A stretch of DNA of 64,000 bases from Clostridiales bacterium UBA4698 (lineage in GTDB: Bacteria; Bacillota; Clostridia; TANB77; UBA1234), in contig DHKI01000037.1 of assembly GCA_002404755.1 (NCBI GenBank), positions 5,998-69,997 on the forward strand, given 5' to 3'. Below the pieces are notes generated by a model. It saw only the letters and a program-made list of their open reading frames with translations. It ran no database searches and was not told the origin of the DNA. Positions 53,579 through 62,238 of the stretch are shown here, one piece after another. The position numbers and the translations under genes are program-made. The stretch's first letter is position 1. Every line of letters begins with the position of its first letter.

Positions 53579-55397
53579 CTATTTTATTATTTCAACTATA
53601 TCTTTTCCAGTTAAACTATCATCAATATTAAATCTCTTTAATGCATACAAACTCTGTGGTAGTCCTTTTATTATTGTATTTATTCCCGTTTCCACCGACA
53701 ATGTTAGTTTTATTCCATTTTGATTTAATACTACATTCGTTAAAGTATCATATTTTCCAGAAGGATATGCTAAAGCCTCCACTTTGCTAATATTCTTTAA
53801 TGCATCGTTTTCTTTTTCTATATCCTCTTTCAAAGCAACTATATAATCGCTTTCGGTCTCATTATCTAATTTTAATATATTTTCTCTTATTGCCTCTCCA
53901 CTCTCAAACGGTCTCCATTGGTGCATATCATATGTATGACTTTGGATAGATATAATGCCCGACTTCTCCATTTCGATTGCTTGTTCCTCATTAAAATGTG
54001 GTGTTATTGGATAATCAGTATTTTTATAGTGCTTTGTCGCTCCAATACTCGAACCTATTACAAATATCGTTGCTTTCATATTATATTTTTTTAGTATTGG
54101 ATATGCTATCTCATAATTATTTAAATAGCCATCATCAAAAGTTATGCAAATTGCTTTTTCAGGCAGTTCCTTTCCATTATAAACATAATCAATCAAATCT
54201 TCCACTAAAATAGCTTCATATCCATTATTCTTTAATTCTTTTATTTGCTCCTCAAAATTTTTTCTTGATACTTCTGTGCCCTTTGTTGCCTCTTCCACAA
54301 TACTATGATACATAAGGATTGGTACTTCTTTTGTATATTCTTGACTCTTTGGTATACTCCATAATTTTTCTACATATTCATCCACATTTTCTGTTGTTAT
54401 ATATTCTCCAAAATCATTTGGAACGTACACTGTTTTATCATCAAAAATTCTAGCTAGCATCATTGTTCCAACCGAATTTCTAAAATGTGTTTCATCATAA
54501 AAATATCTTGGTTCTTCGCTTACAATACTTGTGGTAAAATCCCAATATGGAGTTACTTTAGATATTTTCCTGTGGAATTCTTTTACCTTTTCTTTTGGAA
54601 AATACTCTAAATAGTCTTTATATACCGGTGAAAGTATGACAACTAAGTTCACATCATTTTCTTCACAAATTTCTTTTATCTTTGAAATACTTCCTACAGT
54701 TTCATCTATTTTCGTCATATCCTCACTGCCTGCTGGATAATTTGCAAACACCGGATATTTTTCGTAATAATCATTAATATCGCCAATCGGTTCTACATCT
54801 CTTACCTTCTTATCATATGCACCGTGTTTCAACGTTAAAGACATCAAATGTCTTCGTAAGATATGTATCCTCCTTTTTAGCTTTTATTTTTGCTAAAGCA
54901 TATTGATAGTTCAAAAACATATATCTACTATAAAACGATATTTTAGATTCTCCCCCAACCTTAGCATGTAAATTTCTCGTTATATTATCCTCTTCCTCAC
55001 CATATTTTGAGCCATTCGTGATATAGACATTTAAAACAAGATTTTTAACCTCATAATTATCTATAATGTACTTTGATATTTTTTCAACATCTAGCATATC
55101 TGCACCATACATTATTAAATTATAAAATTTTGCATCAAAATATTCATTCAAATCCTCAACCGGAAAAGAACTCGTAGATGAACAACCTATTACATATGAA
55201 TCGTACTTCTCATGATTTTTATCTAAATATGTTGTTTTAGCAACTCTCGGATTATTCGTCATGTCATATGAATACCAATCAAAAAAGACATCGCCAAAAA
55301 CACCGAAAGGATCCACAACTATATTAAACAATGCATATGCAATCACTGTAAGTAATAGTGAAAACACAAACATCCAACACCATCTTTTTGCAGACAT
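53579..55397 (-). CDS. SGNH hydrolase/DltD-like plus polysaccharide deacetylase fusion; needs a +1 shift at CGG
   Basis: A two-domain envelope protein of 605 residues once the C at 54824 is skipped. Frame zero gives an N-terminal membrane helix (WMFVFSLLLTVIAYALFNIV), the SGNH serine block SYVIGCSSTSSF and ends TRCI, with a TGA three codons after CGG. The shift produces ETGAYDKKVRDVEP and continues with the SGNH Asp/His block FYDETHFRNS and a full polysaccharide deacetylase domain (ICITFDDGYLNNYE, SIQSHTYDMHQ). It resembles the last step of a Dlt-type or O-acyl pathway. The ATG at 55397 has TAGGAGG that overlaps the MBOAT stop. Confidence 0.8.
54822..54824 (-). other. +1 frameshift site ACA CGG T
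   Basis: In-frame CGG after GAA ACA. Unshifted: TGC ATA TGA, stop. Skipping the C reads GGT GCA TAT GAT (Gly192) and joins the SGNH and deacetylase halves. Confidence 0.8.
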
Positions 55398-55407
55398 TAC
55401 TATCCTC

Positions 55408-56946
55408 CTAAAATTGTTTATATATAAATTCTGATGATATATAATTTCCTCTAAAAATTCCAAAAATAAGTAAACTAAATAAACTTAGCATCAAAACAAG
55501 CCATTGTACAACTGGCTTTTGTTTTTCTATAAGTTTTTTCGTACCTATGCTATATTCATCAATTCCTTCTACAATCAATAAAATTATTGTAGCTACAGCT
55601 ATTACTAAATAATCAAAACCACTTATGCCAAAATTTAATAAAGTACCATCAAAGATTTCACCCATTTTAACATCTATAAAGGTTTTCTTTAACATGTATA
55701 ACGATGCTAAAAATCTAGGTGCTCTCGTTATATATCTTCCAATTAGTACAATAATCGATGTTCTAATCAATTGAAAAATATAAAATGCTTTGTTAGAATC
55801 TGTTATCTTCAATTTTTGTTTTATTTTAATAAACCAAGGTTCTAATAAAAGCGACACTGTTATTAAAACTCCATTCCAAATGCCAAAAACTATATATTTA
55901 ACACTTCCGCCATGCCATATTCCAATTGTAAAGTAAACAATAAATGTAACCAACGAAATCGGCAAGATTTTTCCTACTTTTCCTTTAATATGCTTTCTCA
56001 CAAACTTTCCGAACTTAACAAAAGTTTTTGATAGTGAAAGTGGATAAAATAAATAGTCTTTCATCCAAGCTCCTAAGCTAATGTGCCATCTACGCCAAAA
56101 TGAAGTAAGTGATGTAGAAAATATAGGTCTCTCAAAATTATCTATCAAATTAATGCCAAAAAGTTTTGCTACACCTCTAGTTATATCAATTCCTCCAGAA
56201 AAATCTGTATATAATTGAATGCAATACAAAATCATAGCAATAAGTATAATAGTGCCACTTTGATTTGTATAATCCCCCAATACTGCATTAACAACAACTG
56301 CTGCTCTATCGGCTATGATAAGCTTTTTAAAATATCCCCACATCATAAGTATAATGCCATCTTTGATATTGTCATATGAAAAACGATGTGGCTCAAACAA
56401 TTCTTTTGACAAAGAATCAAATCTACTTATTGGGCCTTGAACTATCTGAGGAAAAAATGAGGTGAATAATGCAAACTTGAAAATATTTCTTTCTGGTTTA
56501 TATTTGTTTCTATAAATATCTATCACATACCCCATAGATTGAAACATGTAAAAAGATATTCCAAGCGGTAAAATCAAATTTAATGTTGCTGGTTCATCTA
56601 CATTAAAAATACTATTAAAAATCCCAATAACAGGTGATAAATATTTAAACAAAAATAATATTCCAAAGTTTGCAATTAGAGTTATTGCTACAATAATTTT
56701 CTTTTTCTTTTTTATCATCGCCTCATTTGATTTCTCACAACTGTTATATTTGCCAAGCAATATTCCTGCAAAGTATGTACTTATTGTTGTAAAAATCAAA
56801 TAAATTATTGTTTTTCCTCCACCAATCAAATAAAAGGCTGTACTCATTAGCAATAATGATATCCACCTTTTTTTCATTGGCATTATATAGTACAAAAACA
56901 AACTAATTAATACAAAACCAATAAACTTAATTGATACAAAAGACAT
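55408..56946 (-). CDS. MBOAT-family O-acyltransferase (DltB/AlgI-like)
   Basis: A 512-residue multi-helix membrane acyltransferase. Seen: ILPLGISFYMFQSMGYVIDI, FFPQIVQGPISRF, and the active-site region FWRRWHISLGAWMKDYLFYP, with the catalytic His in IGIWHGGSVKY. In Dlt systems DltB passes an acyl group from the carrier protein across the membrane. Here it lies directly after a carrier protein and an AMP-ligase gene, so the same scheme is likely with an unknown acyl group. Confidence 0.9.
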   Translation of the reverse strand: MSFVSIKFIGFVLISLFLYYIMPMKKRWISLLLMSTAFYLIGGGKTIIYLIFTTISTYFAGILLGKYNSCEKSNEAMIKKKKKIIVAITLIANFGILFLFKYLSPVIGIFNSIFNVDEPATLNLILPLGISFYMFQSMGYVIDIYRNKYKPERNIFKFALFTSFFPQIVQGPISRFDSLSKELFEPHRFSYDNIKDGIILMMWGYFKKLIIADRAAVVVNAVLGDYTNQSGTIILIAMILYCIQLYTDFSGGIDITRGVAKLFGINLIDNFERPIFSTSLTSFWRRWHISLGAWMKDYLFYPLSLSKTFVKFGKFVRKHIKGKVGKILPISLVTFIVYFTIGIWHGGSVKYIVFGIWNGVLITVSLLLEPWFIKIKQKLKITDSNKAFYIFQLIRTSIIVLIGRYITRAPRFLASLYMLKKTFIDVKMGEIFDGTLLNFGISGFDYLVIAVATIILLIVEGIDEYSIGTKKLIEKQKPVVQWLVLMLSLFSLLIFGIFRGNYISSEFIYKQF

Positions 56947-56955
56947 TTATTCCTC

Positions 56956-57174
56956 CTACTTTTTTTTATTTATTAATTCCATTATTGCATCAACAGAATT
57001 AAAGTTTTCTGGAATAATATCTTCAACTGCAATTTCAACTCCAAATGCATCAACAATTTCGCCAACAAGAGTTACTATATCAAATGAATCTAAAACTCCA
57101 TCATCGACAAAAGCCTTTCCTTCTAAATCTATATCTGGTCTCAATTCTCTAAGTATTTCTTCTAATTTTTCCAT
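56956..57174 (-). CDS. acyl carrier protein (DltC-like)
   Basis: A 72-residue carrier. The phosphopantetheine serine is in DDGVLDSFDIVTLV (Asp-Ser). ILRELRPDIDLEG leads into the motif. It starts two bases after the corrected stop of the GNAT gene, TAAAATG, and ends ten bases before the MBOAT gene. It probably carries an activated acyl or aminoacyl group from the AMP-ligase. Confidence 0.92.
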   Translation of the reverse strand: MEKLEEILRELRPDIDLEGKAFVDDGVLDSFDIVTLVGEIVDAFGVEIAVEDIIPENFNSVDAIMELINKKK

Positions 57175-57175
57175 T

Positions 57176-57947
57176 TTAAATCTTCCTTTCTCTTAATAAA
57201 ACTATTGATTTATATCCATCCTCTTTATATCCCATTTTATTATATAAATTTATTGCCACTCTATTTTCCATACCGAGTCCATACACGTTCATTTTTTGAA
57301 ACAGAATTATTTAAATAGTTTGAAATTAAGCTTTGTGCTATTCCAATATTTCTGAACTCTGGCACAACAACCAAATGCTTTATTTCTGAACTAAGTTTTC
57401 CATCACTAAAATGTAAGATTCCTAATATCCTATCTTTTCTATACACATACATATTTTTATTTTCTATATCTTTTTCTATACTCTCATATGTTGGAATACA
57501 GCCAGAAAACTCATCGAAATATTTGTTTAAGATTTCAAACACTTCTTTTGCGTCCTCTTTTTCACATAATGAAACATTTTTACAATCTTCGAAAGTTCCT
57601 TCTTCATTTCTAGAAAGTCTCACTCTCTCAATATATTTTTTCATACCTTCTTTTTCAAAGAAATCTATAACATCTTTAGGGTATATTTTATACGCTATTT
57701 CTGTTACTATATTTTCATTAGGCTTGTCCATATCAGCATTTAATGTTGTATAGTAATTCATTATGAAGTGATTTTTCCTTTTTCTAAAAATGTATACATC
57801 TTCTTTTACCTCACTGTAGTATAGACTCTTTGCTTGTATTTCAGTCTTTACTTCATTTTCAGATAAAAAATTATTAGTATAAAAAATCTTTTTCATTCTA
57901 GGAGATATAATCTTTGAATATTCATCATAACTATTTATTATTTTCAA
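57176..57947 (-). CDS. GNAT-family acetyltransferase; needs a +1 shift at CGG
   Basis: A 256-residue N-acetyltransferase. Frame zero starts at a TTG (57947) and shows the acetyl-CoA motif VVVPEFRNIGIAQSLISNYL, then ends VWTRYGK at a TAG four codons after CGG. Skipping C at 57275 gives WTGMENRVAINLYNKMGYK, the missing last strand and helix that every GNAT needs, and a new stop at 57176. That stop is one base before the carrier-protein ATG, as expected for a tight operon. The substrate is unknown; it may build the acyl or aminoacyl group used by this operon. Confidence 0.8.
57273..57275 (-). other. +1 frameshift site ACT CGG T
   Basis: In-frame CGG after TGG ACT. Unshifted: TAT GGA AAA TAG. 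Skipping the C reads GGT ATG GAA AAT (Gly225) and completes the GNAT fold. Confidence 0.8.
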
Positions 57948-59457
57948 GTATGTAACACTCCTTTAATTTAACTCTATCAATCTTTCCATTAGCATTGTAA
58001 GGCATTTTTTCCACATTATAAATTATATTTGGAAACATATACTTAGGTATAAGTTTTTGTATATGTGCAATAATTTCTTGATTAGTCGTCTTACCTTCGT
58101 ATACACAAACTATCTTATCTTTCTGTGCATCATATAAACATGCAACTGAGTTAATACTTCCGATACTATTTATTGCTCTTTCAATCTCACCTAGCTCTAT
58201 TCTATATCCCATATGTTTTATCTGCCCATCCATACGCGATTTGAAATATATTAGCCCTTTCTCATCTTTTACCCCCATATCTCCTGTTCTATAAATGATA
58301 TCTCTATAACAATTGTTCAAAGGGTTTTGAATGAATACTTTATCTGTTTTTTCACTATCATTAAAATACCCCTTTGCAACACCTGTACCTCTAACGCAAA
58401 TTTCCCCGACCGTTCCTTGTGGTACTTCTTCTAAATTTTCATTCAATAATAGAACCTCTTTGTTTTCACACGCAACACCTATTGGAATTTCTTCCTCATC
58501 GCTATATTCCTTTTCTATAATATAATATGTGCAATCCACTGTAACCTCTGTTGGTCCATACAAATTCACAAATTTCATATTAGGCAACTTGCTCTTCCAA
58601 ATGTTTAAATTTCTAGCCATTAATGCCTCTCCACCAAGGACTATTTTATTAATATGTTTGGGCACAACACTATCAAGTACTTTTGAATTAGCTATTAAAT
58701 TAAAAGCTGATGTTGCCCATATTAATGAAGTGACATTCTTTTCATTCAAATACTTAACAAGTAAAATTGGGAACATTAATTGCTTTCTTGTTAATATGTG
58801 CATTGTTGCCCCAACCTTCAAAGTAACATATATATCCTTCACCGATAGGTCAAAATAAAATGGTGCTTGATTTGCCATGACATCATTTTCATCAAATCCA
58901 ATTGCGTTAACCATCCAGTCAGTAAAATCTATAACATTTTTATGTGCAATTACAATTCCTTTTGGAGTACCAGTTGAACCCGATGTAAATATTACATAAA
59001 CAGGATCTATATCTAATACCTTTTTACGTCTAGCATTTATTCTTTCATCATCTATTTTTATTTCATTTATATAATTAATTTCTAATCCTTCGTAGCCTTC
59101 TTTCACAATATCCAAAAGCTCTTTATCATTATTATTGTATAAAATAAGACTTGGATTTACCTTTTCTAAGACCTTTTTAATTCTTTCTACTGGCATTTTA
59201 TTATCTATCGGAACATAAAAATTTCCACTATATAAAATTCCAAAAAAAGCTATCAAGCTATCAACATTTCTATCAACAAACACAACAATTGGTGTATTAA
59301 TTTTTTCTGTTTTTTGTATTATTTGCATTCCTATATTTTTAGAATAATCTTCTAATTGTTTAAAAGTAATCTCCTTTTGTTCATCTGTGTACGCAACCTT
59401 ATTAGGAAACTTTTTTGCTGATATATCTAAATACTCTAACACATTTTTTTGCAACAA
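57931..59457 (-). CDS. AMP-dependent ligase (DltA/NRPS adenylation-like)
   Basis: A 508-residue adenylating enzyme. Seen: VIFTSGSTGTPKGIVIAH (P-loop), NLYGPTEVTVDCTY, YRTGDMG and the catalytic lysine in MPYNANGKIDRVKLK. It would activate an amino acid or acid and load it on the carrier protein two genes on. DltA uses D-alanine, but the specificity here is not assured. The TTG start at 59457 follows AGGAG. It overlaps the GNAT gene by 17 bases and heads the operon. Confidence 0.9.
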   Translation of the reverse strand: MLQKNVLEYLDISAKKFPNKVAYTDEQKEITFKQLEDYSKNIGMQIIQKTEKINTPIVVFVDRNVDSLIAFFGILYSGNFYVPIDNKMPVERIKKVLEKVNPSLILYNNNDKELLDIVKEGYEGLEINYINEIKIDDERINARRKKVLDIDPVYVIFTSGSTGTPKGIVIAHKNVIDFTDWMVNAIGFDENDVMANQAPFYFDLSVKDIYVTLKVGATMHILTRKQLMFPILLVKYLNEKNVTSLIWATSAFNLIANSKVLDSVVPKHINKIVLGGEALMARNLNIWKSKLPNMKFVNLYGPTEVTVDCTYYIIEKEYSDEEEIPIGVACENKEVLLLNENLEEVPQGTVGEICVRGTGVAKGYFNDSEKTDKVFIQNPLNNCYRDIIYRTGDMGVKDEKGLIYFKSRMDGQIKHMGYRIELGEIERAINSIGSINSVACLYDAQKDKIVCVYEGKTTNQEIIAHIQKLIPKYMFPNIIYNVEKMPYNANGKIDRVKLKECYILENNK

Positions 59458-59486
59458 CCTTCATCTCCTCACGCTTTAATAAGGTT

Positions 59487-59515
59487 ATTATATATTTTTT
59501 CTTTTATCTAAGCAA
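59487..59515 (-). promoter_or_regulatory. promoter of the Dlt-like operon
   Basis: TTGCTT (59510-59515), 17-base spacer, TATAAT (59487-59492) on the minus strand. The elements equal those of the S10 promoter. Confidence 0.8.
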
Positions 59516-59526
59516 CACTTAAAAAC

Positions 59527-59612
59527 AGAGAAATCAAAATTATATTTTAAAGTATACATTTGATTTCTTCAAAAACAGATACTTTAAAATAATACTAACT
59601 TTTGATTTCTCT
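59527..59612. repeat. long inverted repeat between galE and the Dlt-like operon
   Basis: Left arm AGAGAAATCAAAATTATA-TTTTAAAGTAT (59527-59555), right arm its near complement with a few extra bases (59579-59612), loop of 23 bases that itself holds TGATTTCTTC. It may be the galE terminator or a miniature mobile element just upstream of the operon promoter. Confidence 0.65.
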
Positions 59613-59621
59613 GCAATATCA

Positions 59622-60611
59622 TTATTTTACAAAATTCCAAGCATCTCTGCACATCTCTTCTAAGCCTTTTTCAGCCTTCCATCCAAGCATTTTTTCTGCC
59701 TTTGATGCATCTGCATAACATTCTGCAATATCTCCTGGTCTCCTTTCAACAATCTCATATGGAACTTTTACACCGTTTACTTTTTCAAACGCGTTAACAA
59801 TGTCTAGTACGCTATAACCTTTTCCTGTTCCTAAATTAAATGTTTCTATTCCTCTGTGTGTTACACTATAATCAATTGCCTTTAAATGTCCTTTTGCCAA
59901 GTCTACAACATGAATATAATCTCTTACACCTGTTCCATCTTTTGTTGGATAGTCATTTCCGAAAACATTTAGATTAGGCAAAACTCCCTTAGCAACCTTT
60001 GTAATGTATGGCATAAGGTTATTGGGAATACCATTAGGATCTTCTCCAATAAGTCCACTCTCATGTGCTCCTATTGGATTAAAATATCTAAGCAATACTA
60101 TTGATAAATCTGGATTTGCTTTTGAGACATCAGTTAATATCTGTTCATTCATAAGTTTTGTCCAGCCATATGGATTTGTGCAAGATGTAGGCATATTTTC
60201 TTTTAGCGGAACTTGTTTTGGAATACCATACACTGTTGCAGAAGAACTAAAAACTAAATCCTTAACGTCATATTTTTTCATTGCTTCTAATATTGTAAGT
60301 GTACTATCAATGTTATTTCTATAATAACTAACTGGAATACTGCAAGATTCACCAACGGCCTTTAAACCTGCAAAATGCACAACTACATCTATATCCTCAT
60401 TAGCAAAAATATTTTCAACTTGTTCTTTATTGGTAAAGTCAGTTTCGTAAAACTTAAATTCCTTTTTTGTTATCTCTTTTATTTTGTCTAAGACATCAGG
60501 CTTACTATTTGCAAAGTTATCACCTATAACAACGTCATACCCTACATTTAGTAGTTCCACCGCTGTATGTGAGCCTATATAACCAGCACCACCAGCTAAT
60601 AAAATTTTCAT
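59622..60611 (-). CDS. galE: UDP-glucose 4-epimerase
   Basis: A 329-residue NAD-dependent SDR enzyme that interconverts UDP-glucose and UDP-galactose. NAD loop LLAGGAGYIGSHTAVEL, the catalytic Ser-Tyr-Lys as SSSATVYG and NPYGWTKLM, and GVRDYIHVVDLAKGH are seen. The ATG at 60611 follows AAAGGAGG. It may supply sugars for the GT8 enzymes at 40-41 kb and for wall polymers. Confidence 0.97.
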   Translation of the reverse strand: MKILLAGGAGYIGSHTAVELLNVGYDVVIGDNFANSKPDVLDKIKEITKKEFKFYETDFTNKEQVENIFANEDIDVVVHFAGLKAVGESCSIPVSYYRNNIDSTLTILEAMKKYDVKDLVFSSSATVYGIPKQVPLKENMPTSCTNPYGWTKLMNEQILTDVSKANPDLSIVLLRYFNPIGAHESGLIGEDPNGIPNNLMPYITKVAKGVLPNLNVFGNDYPTKDGTGVRDYIHVVDLAKGHLKAIDYSVTHRGIETFNLGTGKGYSVLDIVNAFEKVNGVKVPYEIVERRPGDIAECYADASKAEKMLGWKAEKGLEEMCRDAWNFVK

Positions 60612-60684
60612 ATAAAAACCTCCTTTAAAATAAGAGCAAATCAATAATTATAATCTGCTCTTAAAAACCGTAACTACTATTAAA

Positions 60685-61629
60685 TTATTCCTTTGAAAGC
60701 AATGGAACTTGTTGCATTTCCATCTTATATCTTCCTGTCTCTGGATCTTGTCTAAAAGCTATTAATGTTTTATCTATGTCATTTTCTAGTTGTCTTAAGT
60801 CTGTTGAATAGTACACTTCAATGCCATTTATTTCAGCTTTTACTTTTTTAACTGCCTTAAATATTTCTATTAAATGTTCATCATCTTCTCCGATTATTAC
60901 AAGTTGAGGTTTTTTATCAAAGCCACAATCCTTAGCTTGGAAGTTTGCATAGAACTCTTCATATAGCTTTATCTTTTCCATAAACTTTTCTTCCCAGCCT
61001 GGATTTCTTCTAACAACCTCGAAGACAAAATCAACTTTTATATCATTTTTAACAAGAGTTACAGCTCCACCTGATGGTTGAAATTTTATATTTTGTCTCT
61101 TGGCAAACATAACAGGATTTACGTTGAAACTCTTAAAAGCTGCAACTTTTTGCATATATGCAATTATAACTTGGTTTCCCGCAAGTCTTCTTTTTAACAT
61201 ATACACCGGTTTTGTATTATCTGTTGGTTGCCAATTGGTCTTTATACCTCTTGAGTTTAGCAAGTATTTTGCAACTTTATCTAAACAATATGTACGATAA
61301 ATACCTTGACCTTCATCACTTCTAAAATAATATCTAGTGATTATTTTACTCTTTATCATATCTTCTAGTTTCTTATTTAGTTTGTCTTGAGACTTTATCT
61401 CTATTCCCTTTATTGTAAGCATTTGATAAATTTGTCTAGAAGTAATAAATTCAAACTCATTAATAATTTCCATTATTTGAAAATGTAATTCATCGATATA
61501 GCCCATATTAATCTTGAACACAACTTGATCAATAGAAGCATATCCATCCTTTCCATCAAAAACCTTGATTTCATTTTCCCTCATCGCAAATGGCGACTTT
61601 GGAGCTTTAATAGCGTTATCTTCTATCAT
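60685..61629 (-). CDS. winged-helix protein, replication-relaxation-like
   Basis: A 314-residue cytoplasmic protein. The first part (residues 50-110, ITSRQIYQMLTIKG) is a winged helix; the later part VKVDFVFEVVRRNPGWEEKF-like stretch (DIKVDFVFEVVRRNPGWEEK) and a long helix resemble the nuclease-like domain of replication-relaxation proteins of mobile elements. The fit is only moderate. RBS AAAGGAGGAAAA precedes the ATG. Together with the VirD4-like ATPase it may mark old conjugative functions, but no relaxase is seen. Confidence 0.5.
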   Translation of the reverse strand: MIEDNAIKAPKSPFAMRENEIKVFDGKDGYASIDQVVFKINMGYIDELHFQIMEIINEFEFITSRQIYQMLTIKGIEIKSQDKLNKKLEDMIKSKIITRYYFRSDEGQGIYRTYCLDKVAKYLLNSRGIKTNWQPTDNTKPVYMLKRRLAGNQVIIAYMQKVAAFKSFNVNPVMFAKRQNIKFQPSGGAVTLVKNDIKVDFVFEVVRRNPGWEEKFMEKIKLYEEFYANFQAKDCGFDKKPQLVIIGEDDEHLIEIFKAVKKVKAEINGIEVYYSTDLRQLENDIDKTLIAFRQDPETGRYKMEMQQVPLLSKE

Positions 61630-61654
61630 TATTTTTCCTCCTTTTAATTAAAAG

Positions 61655-62155
61655 TTAATCTACAATAACTAGTTTAACCTTTTTTGTTTCCTCAGAGATT
61701 TTCTTAACGAAAACATTAACTTCATCTCCGTACGAAACATAGCCTTTATATTTTGCCAATCCTACGAGATTTGGCTTAAGCTCTACAAACACACCGTATC
61801 TGTCCTTATTTCTAACAATGCCTTTTACTATTGTCTTTTCATTTATGCCTTTTATATTTTCTTCCCACGTTCCAAATAATTCTTTTGTTGAAAGCGTTAA
61901 CCTTCCTGTATCAATATCATAATGTTTAACCATAACTTTTATCTGATTTCCAACCTTGAATCTGTCACTCGGATTATTTATTCTAGAAGTGGAAATATCT
62001 TCTATATGAAGCAAACCGACAACACTAGGTGACACTTCAACAAAAGCACCATATGATTGTATACTTTTTATAGTGCCTTGTAAAACACTGCCTTTTTTGT
62101 ATTTTTTTATTTGTTTAATTCTTTCAAAGTCCTTAGATATCATATTTTCATTCAT
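61655..62155 (-). CDS. double S1-domain RNA-binding protein
   Basis: A 166-residue protein with two S1 domains: GTIKSIQSYGAFVEVSPSVV with GLLHIEDIS, then GIVRNKDRYGVFVELKPNLV. It likely binds RNA or the ribosome. The ATG at 62155 follows GGAGG; the ORF is open further upstream but lacks a site. Neighbours upstream and downstream are on the same strand. Confidence 0.85.
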   Translation of the reverse strand: MNENMISKDFERIKQIKKYKKGSVLQGTIKSIQSYGAFVEVSPSVVGLLHIEDISTSRINNPSDRFKVGNQIKVMVKHYDIDTGRLTLSTKELFGTWEENIKGINEKTIVKGIVRNKDRYGVFVELKPNLVGLAKYKGYVSYGDEVNVFVKKISEETKKVKLVIVD

Positions 62156-62238
62156 TGAACAATCCTCCAATAAAACATCCAACTTCATTTATCCTAAGTC
62201 ACTACAAACATTATATACTAGTCTTAAATCACATTCAA

